Source of the DNA: Paenibacillus solanacearum
GTDB lineage: Bacteria; Bacillota; Bacilli; Paenibacillales; NBRC-103111
Length of the DNA stretch: 64,000 nucleotides
Assembly: GCF_910593845.1 (NCBI RefSeq)
Contig: NZ_CAJVAS010000014.1
Coordinates: 1-64,000 of the forward strand
Direction: 5' to 3'
Positions 1-7,487 of the stretch are shown here, piece after piece; position 1 is the stretch's first letter; every line of letters begins with the position of its first letter. The position numbers and the translations under genes are program-made. The notes below the pieces were generated by a model that made no database searches, was not told the origin of the DNA, and saw only the letters and a list, made by a program, of their open reading frames with translations.

Positions 1-310
1 TCGCACTTTCACTTTACCAAACGAAGCGGTGTTTTTCTATTTTTCAAGTCAACTACCTAATTGCTTGGAAAACCTCTCTGTACAAGGATTCATGCCGATT
101 TTGGCTCTGCGAAAGTTGAGTAATTATAACATATTTTTGAAGGCAGAAAAGTTACCCGGGATCCCATCTTCTTACCATTAACAATTTATGAGTTGGAACT
201 CATAACAATGACGTTCAGCTACATATCTCATAACTTCCGGGGAAGACACGATAATTATGTCATCGTAACGATGACTTGCAAAGTCCCGACGGATCCATTT
301 TCTTAAAATT
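1..310. other. AT-rich stretch without a supported gene
   Basis: No convincing reading frame is seen here. The only structure noted is a perfect inverted repeat, GTCATCGT/ACGATGAC with one base between, at 259-275. Composition is much more AT-rich than the window after 3 kb, which fits an accessory or decaying segment. Confidence 0.4.
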
Positions 311-499
311 TTGGATATTGACCAATTCAAATCAGTTAATGATTCTTCCGGCCCTCAATTGGGGAAGAAGCAGATGAAGCATTTATATCACTCCAAAAGA
401 TCGAGAAGAAATAAAGTGAGTAAGGACCAGCTAGCAAGATTTTTACACTATATAAAAAAGAAGGGCATCTACTTGATAGCCCTTTACAGAAATTCTTAG
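311..499 (+). CDS. small basic hypothetical protein, doubtful
   Basis: A 62-residue frame with a TTG start that I do not recognise. It is rich in Lys and Arg in the middle (HSKRSRRNK) and has no signal peptide or membrane segment. No good ribosome-binding site precedes the TTG. It converges on the next frame with one base between the two stop codons. It could be a fragment of a larger decayed gene or not coding at all. Confidence 0.2.
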   Translation: MDIDQFKSVNDSSGPQLGKKQMKHLYHSKRSRRNKVSKDQLARFLHYIKKKGIYLIALYRNS

Positions 500-500
500 A

Positions 501-728
501 TTAATTTCCAGAATTTTGCAAAGCGTGTTCCCAGGTTGGAAAGTAAAACAAAGCGTTCTGCACTAACTCGGGGTGGGATTGCTTTAGTTTCTTTTTATTT
601 AGCGGGTTATCGCTTTGTTTCAGTTGCCTAATTTGTTCAACTACTTCCAGTACCCCCATACTTGTCTCCATAGGTATCTTCACCCCCTTAACGTATGATA
701 GTAAATACCATAAATTACTATTCTCCAT
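501..728 (-). CDS. small protein with one homing-endonuclease-associated (HNH_repeat-like) motif
   Basis: A 75-residue protein. Its C-terminal half (about residues 36-75) reads NKKKLKQSHPELVQNALFYF then PTWEHALQNSGN. That is the pattern of the helical repeat found in some HNH homing endonucleases and related Firmicutes proteins: a basic helix, SHPxLxxxAxxYF, then W-x-x-AL-x-x-(S/A)G. Such repeats bind DNA in the families where they are known. No HNH nuclease domain is present, so this is either a stand-alone DNA-binding peptide or the left-over of an endonuclease. The ribosome-binding site is weak. The family assignment is from memory of the motif. Confidence 0.4.
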   Translation of the reverse strand: MENSNLWYLLSYVKGVKIPMETSMGVLEVVEQIRQLKQSDNPLNKKKLKQSHPELVQNALFYFPTWEHALQNSGN

Positions 729-1019
729 GAATAATATTCCTAATCTGTAATTTTGAAATAATTAGTTTCCTCATGTGCTCGGTTTTAATGGCTGATGTGT
801 GACGTTACTCTAAAAATGTAGATAACGAGATATGGGACACCGTCAGAAGCGATGTGTGATAAATCATAAATAAGGTCACTATTTGGGGTAAAAAAAACGC
901 GGCTACTCCGCCGCGTATTCTTTTAATCCTATAGCCTTCTCATTTTCAATTAATTACCTCTCTATCATGGTTGTGTCTGACTTGATCAGAGGGCGAAATT
1001 CAAGCTCATGATCAGCACT
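729..1019. other. intergenic stretch with a terminator
   Basis: AT-rich and without a supported gene. The only feature seen is the GC-rich hairpin at 897-916 described separately. Confidence 0.4.
891..922 (-). terminator. rho-independent terminator
   Basis: Arms ACGCGGC (897-903) and GCCGCGT (910-916) with a six-base loop. On the minus strand the stem is followed by a run of eight T, ideal for ending transcription of the broken surface-protein gene to its right. On the plus strand the tail is ATTCTTTT, so it may act both ways. Confidence 0.75.
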
Positions 1020-1413
1020 TTACGATTGCTTTAGTGTCCCCTTATTAAAATCCATCAACCATGTTTTTTCTTGGTTACCTGCATTATCTACACTCCGCCA
1101 TTCCAGATACTGTGTAGTTGCCGCTTGGATTGTAAACGGTATGGTGTAAGAAACCCAAGGCCCGCTCTTATTGACTCGATATTCAGTTTTAAGCACTCCG
1201 GAGCCGGCATCTGTGGCAATGAGCGTGGTAGATAGCCCCATGATGTACTTTTCATTTGCAGACCTTACGGGAGTAAACTTATACTTCGTTTCCGGCGGTG
1301 TTGTATCAGGCAACTGCGTTGTAATCGTTATTGAAGGACCATTACACTTCCACGCTTTCCACCTTAACAAAATCCTGAACCTTCTCTTCAACTTCAGGCT
1401 TGACCTTATCCAT
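1020..1413 (-). pseudogene. frameshifted C-terminal fragment of an OmpL47/Ig-like surface protein
   Basis: The 123-codon frame ending at 1020 contains DTTPPETKYKF, then TLIATDAGSGVLKTEYRVN and YLEWRSVDNAGNQEKT. This is the typical bacterial Ig-like beta-sandwich repeat (OmpL47 type) found at the end of large cell-surface or carbohydrate-binding proteins. The amino-terminal side is broken. A second frame from 1413 reads MDKVKPEVEEKVQDFVKV and ends in a stop at 1342. Joining it to the main frame near 1345-1360 gives a smooth protein, so a frameshift is likely. A further in-frame stop lies just before 1413. No signal peptide or promoter is left. It is best seen as the tail of a lost surface protein, followed by an intact terminator. 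Confidence 0.55.
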
Positions 1414-1433
1414 TCCGGCCCGTTATTTCAGCA

Positions 1434-1477
1434 AAATAGGGATCGTCCGACTGCTTAGCAGCTGGCGATCCCTATTT
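1434..1477. repeat. 12-bp perfect inverted repeat (hairpin)
   Basis: AAATAGGGATCG (1434-1445) pairs with CGATCCCTATTT (1466-1477) around a 20-base loop that can itself fold (CTGCTTAGCAG). There is no T-run. It could be a transcript-end stem, an insertion-element end or a regulator site. It sits exactly at the broken end of the surface-protein fragment. Confidence 0.6.
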
Positions 1478-1613
1478 ACGTATCGTTCTCCGTTAACTGA
1501 ACGAAAGTTTGAAAAGATTGGGGCTGACTATTTCTTCATACTTACTCAACACTTCCGAAATTAGTTGTCAGGATCATGTGTTGAGCTGACCCATCCGTGT
1601 TTTCAATGGAGTT

Positions 1614-2042
1614 CTAAAACTTTCTTTTATGATACGGAAGACCCTCGCCTTCTTCGCAATACAGTTTAAGACTGTACAAAAAAATAGCCCAGTTATAATT
1701 GCATGAACGAAAAAATGGGGTCACTTCCTCCCAATTCATCTGACGAAAAATGATTGAAGTTCTCCCGTTTTTTTCCTCAATATCAAAAGAAATAGTCGTA
1801 CCTATCCATTCTGGATCGGAATCTACACACTTCCACAAAATCTTTTTATTGGGAACAAGCTCATCAACTCGCATCTTTGTTAAGCCTTTGCCGCCGAATT
1901 GGAACTCATTGATACAACCGATCTGATCATTAACTATTAGTTCATTTGTCCATATTTCTGAAAGTCCTTTTGCAGTGGTTAAAGCCTCATATACCGTTGA
2001 AGCTGGAACATTCACAGTCTGCAAGTGCTCGATATTTGCCAT
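1614..2042 (-). CDS. SRPBCC (AHSA1/START-like) domain protein
   Basis: A 142-residue cytoplasmic protein of the SRPBCC fold, close to the AHSA1 group. It has an N-terminal beta-strand (IEHLQTVNVPASTVYEALTT), the W at 'LSEIWTNE', and a central FQFGGKGLTKMRVDELVPNK segment with the strands 'ILWKCVDSD' and 'GTTISFDIEE'. The fold makes a deep hydrophobic cavity for lipid-like or aromatic ligands. The true ligand is not predictable. I chose the ATG at 2042 over the upstream one at 2075 because GGGGAGTG lies six bases before it. It stands alone between AT-rich non-coding stretches, and no partner gene is visible. Confidence 0.75.
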   Translation of the reverse strand: MANIEHLQTVNVPASTVYEALTTAKGLSEIWTNELIVNDQIGCINEFQFGGKGLTKMRVDELVPNKKILWKCVDSDPEWIGTTISFDIEEKNGRTSIIFRQMNWEEVTPFFRSCNYNWAIFLYSLKLYCEEGEGLPYHKRKF

Positions 2043-2310
2043 AGTGCTCACTCCCCTATGAATCATCATTTTCAAATCTTCTTTTGACTATACCATGGCT
2101 TAGTTGATGTGATTTCTTCTCGATTGCTATGTAGTTATTGAGAAATCGGATGCCTTCCTAAAATATCCTGCCATTTTACTTAATCAATATACCGCTTCTT
2201 GCCACTCCGGCTTTTGGTCCGACTATCGTATTTAACAACTCTGGTTTACCTATTAATTTGCCAAAGACGGAAATATTTGATTTTAAAAAAGCCAATGGAA
2301 CAAAGAAAAC

Positions 2311-2386
2311 GGCTTGATCACCTGGACCCTCTCCTTTTCAAAAGGTGAGACGGGCTATCAACCCGGTGAAATCAAGCCATTTTTTA
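2311..2386 (+). terminator. long hairpin followed by a T-run
   Basis: GGCTTGATCACC (from 2311) pairs with GGTGAAATCAAGCC (2365-2378) with one bulged base. The stem is followed directly by ATTTTTTAG. It has the form of a plus-strand rho-independent terminator, but no intact gene precedes it on that strand, in line with a decayed gene there. Confidence 0.5.
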
Positions 2387-2715
2387 GTTGGACAAACTTA
2401 TGATTCCGATTGTGGGATACATATGAGTAAAGTCAAATCCACTCGTGTGATACCTTACCGTCAGTCGATGCATGCAGCGTGTTTAGCTTGCTTGTGATCC
2501 AGCCGCCAGAGTATATGCATAATTCGGCTATCCCTGTTATTTCTTGCCTAAACTTAACTATTTTAGCGTGAATAATGAGAAAATCTCCGTATAATTGCGA
2601 ATGCCCATTATTCAGAGGCCTAGCCCTCTGAACAGTTCGATTTTGGCAACTATTGGCCATGTTTCGCTTAAAATCGTATATGTTTATTCGATTTTCCCAA
2701 CGATTTATTCAGTTT

Positions 2716-2949
2716 TCCGGACTATTGCTCGTTTGTCTCATCGTCCGCTGCTTATTTAACTGGCCATCCGCTTGCTCAGTTGTCTCACCATACTCTGCCG
2801 ATTTGTCTGAACGCGCGCTTGCTCGGTTGTCTCATCGTACACTATTTATTTGTCTGACTGTACACTCGCTCGTTTGTCTCAACGTGCTCTGCTCATTTGT
2901 CTGGTCCTACGCTCGCTCAGTTGTCTCATCATACTCTGTTCATTTGTTA
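2716..2949. repeat. dimeric tandem repeat, about five copies of a 47-bp unit
   Basis: Ten imperfect units follow each other, nearly all ending in TTTGTCT or TTGTCT. Unit boundaries are at 2738, 2761, 2785, 2808, 2832, 2855, 2879, 2902, 2926 and 2949. Lengths alternate 23, 24, 23, 24, and the two unit types differ in sequence. The 24-type usually has GCTCGCTC or GCTTGCTC before its end, and the 23-type begins CATC, CACC or CAAC. The true period is therefore a 47-bp dimer. Because 47 is not a multiple of three, the array does not encode a repeated peptide. Confidence 0.85.
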
Positions 2950-3003
2950 ATTATTGCAACTTCTCCCCATATGGTTCCCTTACGATTGCTTGAACCAACG
3001 TTC

Positions 3004-3034
3004 AAGAGCAGGCCGCCGTGGGGCACCTGCTCTT
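3004..3034. terminator. hairpin, possible terminator of the rhamnosidase transcript
   Basis: AAGAGCAGG (3004-3012) pairs with CCTGCTCTT (3026-3034). It lies about 190 bases past the end of the leftward GH78 gene. There is no strong T-run on either side, so its role as terminator is uncertain. Confidence 0.35.
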
Positions 3035-3169
3035 GTTACTACTTCGTATTTTACGCAGCAACCCGGCTCGCGTTCGAGAGTCGCTCGCTCATGTCCCACT
3101 CCACCATCTGCCGCCGCTCCCCTTCGCGTGTCCGAGACTCGTGCCCGTTTCAGGCGCTGCGCTGGCGCA

Positions 3170-3250
3170 GTAAACGCTATTCGCTTACCACTCACCAGAC
3201 TCGCCTTCGGTCGCCGTAAACGCTATTCGCCTACCGTCACCAGATCCACC
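3170..3250. repeat. 46-bp-spaced duplication of the 3' end of the GH78 gene
   Basis: GTAAACGCTATTCGC occurs at 3170-3184 and again at 3216-3230. After each copy the similarity continues (TTACCACTCACCAGA against CTACCGTCACCAGA). The right copy contains the stop codon and last codons of the leftward gene. The left copy is therefore a partial duplicate of that gene's end placed just behind it. Confidence 0.7.
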
Positions 3251-6200
3251 TCACCCTGGAAGCCGTCCGGAATGCGGATCTCCGCCTTGACGCCGGAAGG
3301 TACCCAGGCCTGGATGTGGATGGTGCCGTCTTCGCGAACGCGCCACGACACGTCGATGCGCCCTTCCGCCGGCAGCGGCACGCTGCCGCGCGCCCATGCG
3401 AGACCGCACGGCTGCGGGGCGATCACAACTTCGCTCCAGCCCGGCGCAGCCGGATTGACACCGAGGACGCTCGTGCCGAGGAAGTAGCCCGGTGCGGCCG
3501 ACCATGCATGGCAATGGCTGCGCGTCAAATGGCCGGGATGCGGGCGGACAGGGTCGGCCTGCGGCTTCGGATACATCTCCCAGCACGTCGTCGCGCCGTA
3601 ACGGAGCATCTCTCCATACTGCTTGCGGATGTCTTCGATCAGCCGCTGCGTGTGGCCCATCTTCACCAGCGCTTCGTAGTAGAAGAACGACATGAACGGG
3701 CTGCCGATTTGCACGAACGCCTTCGGCGGCTCGTCCAAATACTGCTCCAGCTTCACCTTGCGCTCGCCCTCGGCGATATCGCATAAGTAAGCTACGACCT
3801 GCGTTTGCATACTGAAAATCGTCGACTTGCGTCCGCCTGTATGAATGCAATCGAGGTAGGCTTCACGCTCCTCCGACCATAAATGCGTTTCAATCGCGCG
3901 CTTGAGCGCATCGGCTCGCTCCGCGAATACCCGGCCTTCTTCGGCGATGCCCGCTGCGGCCGAAAGCTCCGCGGCGTGGCGCAGCGCCTTCACCAGGAAC
4001 ATGTTCTGGTGCGTGACGACGCCGTGCCGCGGCTGGTCGATCGGCGCCCAGTCGAGGAAGTTCCACGCATCCATTTCAAGCAGTCCGTCTTGGTTGACCA
4101 GCTGCAGGTAATGCTCCAGCGTAAATTGAACGTGCGGCCACATCGATCTGGCATACTCGCGATCGCCCATACGCTGGACGTATTCGTTGCAGGCGATGGC
4201 CCAGAAGAACGTCCAGTTCGGAATGACGCTGTTCCAGCCGCTCGGCACCTGATCGACGTACAGCGGCGTTTGATGCGCGGAGCCCGGCACCAGATCGAGA
4301 CAACGCTTGACCAGCGGTTCCGCGCCGTAGACGTAATAGCTGATGAGCGCTTCGTTGCGGCTGTCGCCGACCCAGAACGTCTGCTCATACGACGGGCAAT
4401 CGACATACGTATCCTCCATACACAGCTTCGTCGTATGCCGGCTCATCTCCCAAATATCGTTCAGCAGCGCATCCGACGAATGGAAGCGGCCGACTTCGGC
4501 TACCGGATAGTTGCTTTGCAGGACGGATACGCCGTATAGCTTGACCGGGCGCTGCGCCTTGCGGACCGTCAAGATCGCATAACGGAACCCGCGCCGCACG
4601 TTCGACGTATAGCTTTGACGGCCTTCGCGGCAAACGTAACGCAGCGAATTGTCCAAATAATGCGTGTAATGGATTTTGCCGTCCAGCATGTATTCGACGC
4701 CGAAGAAGTCGAGCTGCGTCCCTTCCGCCGCATCGACCTCGAAGGACAGGAAGCCCGACCATTCGTTGCCGAAATCGATGACAAGCTCCGTATCCCCTTC
4801 TTCGTACAGCGGAATGATCCCCGGCAAGGCATGCGGGATGATCGCCTTGTGCAGGTCGGCTGGCACGGGCCTAGCCGAAGCGCTTTTCTTCCAGAGCGTC
4901 TGCACGTAGACCGACTCGGGGCATACGAGCCGCGGATCAGCCTCTCGCACCGATACTTCAAGCGCGGCAAGCTGCCCGATTGTGGCCGCTTCCCGCACGC
5001 GGCAGTACGCTTCGTACACCTGCAGCCCTTCCGGCGTCAAGCGCTCGATCGCCTCCGGCTTGCCGGTAGCGCAGGCGGCAATGATCCGGTCATTGGCTCG
5101 CTGCTCTTCCGTAACCTGGTGATCGATGTACTCGTGATGAATAAACGGCCCGATCACGATGAAAGGGCTGCGCTCCGTATCGGACGAACCGGAAGCAGCG
5201 AAAGCGCCGACGCCGTCTGTCGCGGTCGAACTGAGCCGCAACGCCGCTCGCTCTTCCGAGGCAGCAATCGTACCGCCCTCCGCAGCCGAAACGGAAGCGA
5301 CTGCCGAGGCGGCCGCCGTTTCCGCCCTCGCCGCGCCCTTGTAGCCAGCCGTATCGATAGGGGATACGACCTTGAACGGCGTCTCGCAATCGATCCCGAT
5401 AAACAACCCTCGGCCGTGATCATTCCCGGCCAGCTCGAACAGCAGCACATTGTCCCCCGCATTCAGCTCGATGTCCAGATAACGGTCTTGCTCGACGCCT
5501 CGCCATGCCGACTTCGGATAACGGACGCCGTTCAGAATGACGGCCTGCCAATACGCGGAAGCGTAAGCGATCCCCAGCACGGCAGACGCAGCGGCTTCCG
5601 TGCGAATCACGGTCCCGATATAACCGGCATACACGTCGGCATTACCGTGGTTCGAGCTGGCCGGCACCATCATCGTCTTGGCGTCGAGATGGGCGGTCCA
5701 GGCGATCGGCTTCACGCGGGACAGCGATTCGATCCGGGACGGATATGCCCGCTCTTCCGTAAGCAAGGGGATGTCACGCGGCTTCAACCGGACCCACGGC
5801 TCCATGCCGACGCTGCCGATAACAGCCGCCGTTTCCCATCCCTTCGCATCGTATTCCGGCAGCGTCCAGCGCTCGTCCCACTTCCGGGCGTCGACCCATT
5901 CCGAGAACGTTTGCTGAAACGTCATCCGCGGAGAAAGCGAGTTATACCCGAGATGAGGCGACGTCAGCCAGGTCGAATCGGTCGCAATGCGCCCGGCCGT
6001 CCGGTCTGCTCCGCTGCCGCTCGACCAGTCGAGCTGGGCCAGCAGTCCGCCTCTTCCGCGAATATAATAGAAATTGTTGACGCCGAAATGCATGACGAGC
6101 ACGGCGATCGCATTCCGTCTGCCCGGCCGCAACAGGTGGCGTACGTCGTACGTGTCGAAGGCCTGCTCGTGCGGCCAGCAGCGTACCGGCCCCCGCCCGA

Positions 6201-6384
6201 CCCGCTCGCCATTGACATACAACACGTAGCGCGAGTCCGCGGTAATCGATAGATTCGCTTCCTCCCATCCTTCCTCCGGCACATCAAACGTTTGGCGGAA
6301 GCAGCGCCACGCGTTGCGCGGGCTCGGTTCTCCTTCCGCCCAAATCCAGTATGCTGTCCAATCGATCTCTATCGCTGCGTTCAT
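3223..6384 (-). CDS. GH78 alpha-L-rhamnosidase
   Basis: A 1053-residue enzyme that would release terminal alpha-L-rhamnose from plant glycans such as rhamnogalacturonan side chains or glycosides. There is no signal peptide, so it acts inside the cell on imported oligosaccharides. The first half is beta-sandwich modules typical of bacterial rhamnosidases (YWIWAEGEPSPRNAWRCFR; ADSRYVLYVNGERVGRGP). The (alpha/alpha)6 catalytic barrel starts near residue 650. The motif DCPSYEQTFWVGD gives D662, E667 and D674, and the late glutamate is E936 in TCWEMYP, matching the acidic set conserved in GH78. A C-terminal beta-sandwich follows (GWSEVVIAPQPCGL). A Ser/Ala-rich insertion near residues 350-390 looks like a linker. 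It is the last gene of a leftward operon after the binding lipoprotein and the NHL protein, 79 bases past the latter. Start ATG at 6384. Confidence 0.9.
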   Translation of the reverse strand: MNAAIEIDWTAYWIWAEGEPSPRNAWRCFRQTFDVPEEGWEEANLSITADSRYVLYVNGERVGRGPVRCWPHEQAFDTYDVRHLLRPGRRNAIAVLVMHFGVNNFYYIRGRGGLLAQLDWSSGSGADRTAGRIATDSTWLTSPHLGYNSLSPRMTFQQTFSEWVDARKWDERWTLPEYDAKGWETAAVIGSVGMEPWVRLKPRDIPLLTEERAYPSRIESLSRVKPIAWTAHLDAKTMMVPASSNHGNADVYAGYIGTVIRTEAAASAVLGIAYASAYWQAVILNGVRYPKSAWRGVEQDRYLDIELNAGDNVLLFELAGNDHGRGLFIGIDCETPFKVVSPIDTAGYKGAARAETAAASAVASVSAAEGGTIAASEERAALRLSSTATDGVGAFAASGSSDTERSPFIVIGPFIHHEYIDHQVTEEQRANDRIIAACATGKPEAIERLTPEGLQVYEAYCRVREAATIGQLAALEVSVREADPRLVCPESVYVQTLWKKSASARPVPADLHKAIIPHALPGIIPLYEEGDTELVIDFGNEWSGFLSFEVDAAEGTQLDFFGVEYMLDGKIHYTHYLDNSLRYVCREGRQSYTSNVRRGFRYAILTVRKAQRPVKLYGVSVLQSNYPVAEVGRFHSSDALLNDIWEMSRHTTKLCMEDTYVDCPSYEQTFWVGDSRNEALISYYVYGAEPLVKRCLDLVPGSAHQTPLYVDQVPSGWNSVIPNWTFFWAIACNEYVQRMGDREYARSMWPHVQFTLEHYLQLVNQDGLLEMDAWNFLDWAPIDQPRHGVVTHQNMFLVKALRHAAELSAAAGIAEEGRVFAERADALKRAIETHLWSEEREAYLDCIHTGGRKSTIFSMQTQVVAYLCDIAEGERKVKLEQYLDEPPKAFVQIGSPFMSFFYYEALVKMGHTQRLIEDIRKQYGEMLRYGATTCWEMYPKPQADPVRPHPGHLTRSHCHAWSAAPGYFLGTSVLGVNPAAPGWSEVVIAPQPCGLAWARGSVPLPAEGRIDVSWRVREDGTIHIQAWVPSGVKAEIRIPDGFQGEVDLVTVGE

Positions 6385-6463
6385 TTCAACATGTACTCCT
6401 ATCCGTTATATATTTATTTAGTTAGTTATCCGAAACACGAAACGAATGCCCTGCCACCCGCTG

Positions 6464-7387
6464 CTACGCTTCGTTCCGCAGCAGCTTCGTTATTCTCCCG
6501 ACGGCGATCCATTCGCCGACATAGATGCTGCCCTTCGAGTCGACGCAAACGCCGTGGGGTGAGCTGAAACGTCCCGTACGGAAATAAGTTTGCGGCAAAT
6601 TCGGCCACCCTTTTTGCTTGTAAGCCTGCTGATCTTCGCCGAGGTGAGCGATCAGCCGATCGCTGCCGTCGAAAATCGTGACGCGGCTGTGCAGATCGGG
6701 GAACACCATCTCGTCGCCGGCAAAATAAAAGCTGCATGGCCTATCCATGTCATGGTCGATGAACCGCTTGTGCTGTCCGTCCATCGTAAACACCTGGATG
6801 CGGAAGTTTCCGCGGTCCGCCACATACAGCTCCGGCTCCCCGCTTCGAAAATTCACGGAAATGCCGTGAGGGCAGTTCAATTGACCGGGCTCGCTCCCGC
6901 GGCCTCCCCAGGAACGAATGTACTTGCCAGCTTGGTCGTATTGATGAATCCACGACTGTCCGTAGCCGTCGGCTACATAAATATCACCGTTCGGGGCGAC
7001 AGCGACATCGGTCGGACTGAACTTTTGATCCGAACCGTAAATTTGCGGCAAATCGGGGACGCCAATCGTCAGCAGCACCTCCCCCTGCAAATCGGTCTTC
7101 ACGGTAATGCCTCGCTTCGTATCGGTCAAATACAAATACTCCTGGTCGCCTTCGCGATGCAAATAACAGCCATGCGCGCCTCCCTGAAACATCTCTCCCC
7201 ATGAACGCAAAAACTGCCCGTTTTCATCAAAGACGAGCATGGATGGCGTTCCCGTATGGAACACATACACCTGGTCCTGCCGATCCACGACAACGCCGTG
7301 CGTATGGCCGAGCGTAACGTCGGAGGGGATTTGTCCCCACCCTTCAGCTACCGTATACGAGCGAGTGCTGGAGCCTGTAACCGTCAT
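6464..7387 (-). CDS. NHL-repeat beta-propeller protein
   Basis: A 307-residue six-bladed propeller built of NHL repeats. Blades can be read at HTHGVVVDRQDQVYVFHTG, SPTDVAVAPNGDIYVADGYG, CPHGISVNFRSGEPELYVAD and SPHGVCVDSKGSIYVGEW. Such proteins are close in sequence to the lyase domain of peptidylglycine amidating enzymes, but in soil bacteria they often lie in sugar-use loci with unknown activity. No signal peptide is seen. I chose the ATG at 7387 because AAGGAGGA stands six bases before it; the upstream ATG at 7414 has no such site. It lies between the binding lipoprotein and the rhamnosidase, so it probably serves the same substrate. It may be an unrecognised lyase or lactonase. Confidence 0.75.
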   Translation of the reverse strand: MTVTGSSTRSYTVAEGWGQIPSDVTLGHTHGVVVDRQDQVYVFHTGTPSMLVFDENGQFLRSWGEMFQGGAHGCYLHREGDQEYLYLTDTKRGITVKTDLQGEVLLTIGVPDLPQIYGSDQKFSPTDVAVAPNGDIYVADGYGQSWIHQYDQAGKYIRSWGGRGSEPGQLNCPHGISVNFRSGEPELYVADRGNFRIQVFTMDGQHKRFIDHDMDRPCSFYFAGDEMVFPDLHSRVTIFDGSDRLIAHLGEDQQAYKQKGWPNLPQTYFRTGRFSSPHGVCVDSKGSIYVGEWIAVGRITKLLRNEA

Positions 7388-7487
7388 TTTCGCTTCCTCC
7401 TTCTGATCATTCAATCCCGAATTAAGAACGGAAAGGACGCGGTTGGCATGCCGGGTTCATCCGGTACCAACCGCATCCCTGTGCCGC

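Larger units (their letters stand above)
2043..3222. other. long stretch without a supported gene: hairpins, decayed coding sequence and a tandem repeat
   Basis: About 1.2 kb with no convincing complete gene. From left to right it holds a possible decayed plus-strand reading frame (about 2190-2400), a hairpin with a T-tract (2311-2386), a 47-bp higher-order tandem repeat (2716-2949), a hairpin (3004-3034) and a partial duplication of the downstream gene end (3170-3250). Open frames crossing the repeat change period with the 23/24-bp units and look non-coding. Confidence 0.5.

Noticed and set aside
60-135. A GCGAAAGTTGAG stretch that recalls insertion-sequence ends
   Set aside because: No second end, target duplication or transposase fragment could be shown.
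2433-2660. A 75-codon leftward frame
   Set aside because: No ribosome-binding site, no recognisable protein pattern, and it lies in decayed AT-rich DNA.
2653-3219. A 188-codon rightward frame across the tandem repeat
   Set aside because: The repeat period of 47 is not a multiple of three, the protein is an irregular Cys/Leu/Ser mix, and no ribosome-binding site is present.
4615-6252. A 545-codon frame opposite the rhamnosidase gene
   Set aside because: Arg-rich shadow typical of the antisense strand of a GC-rich gene; the GH78 motifs on the other strand are clear.
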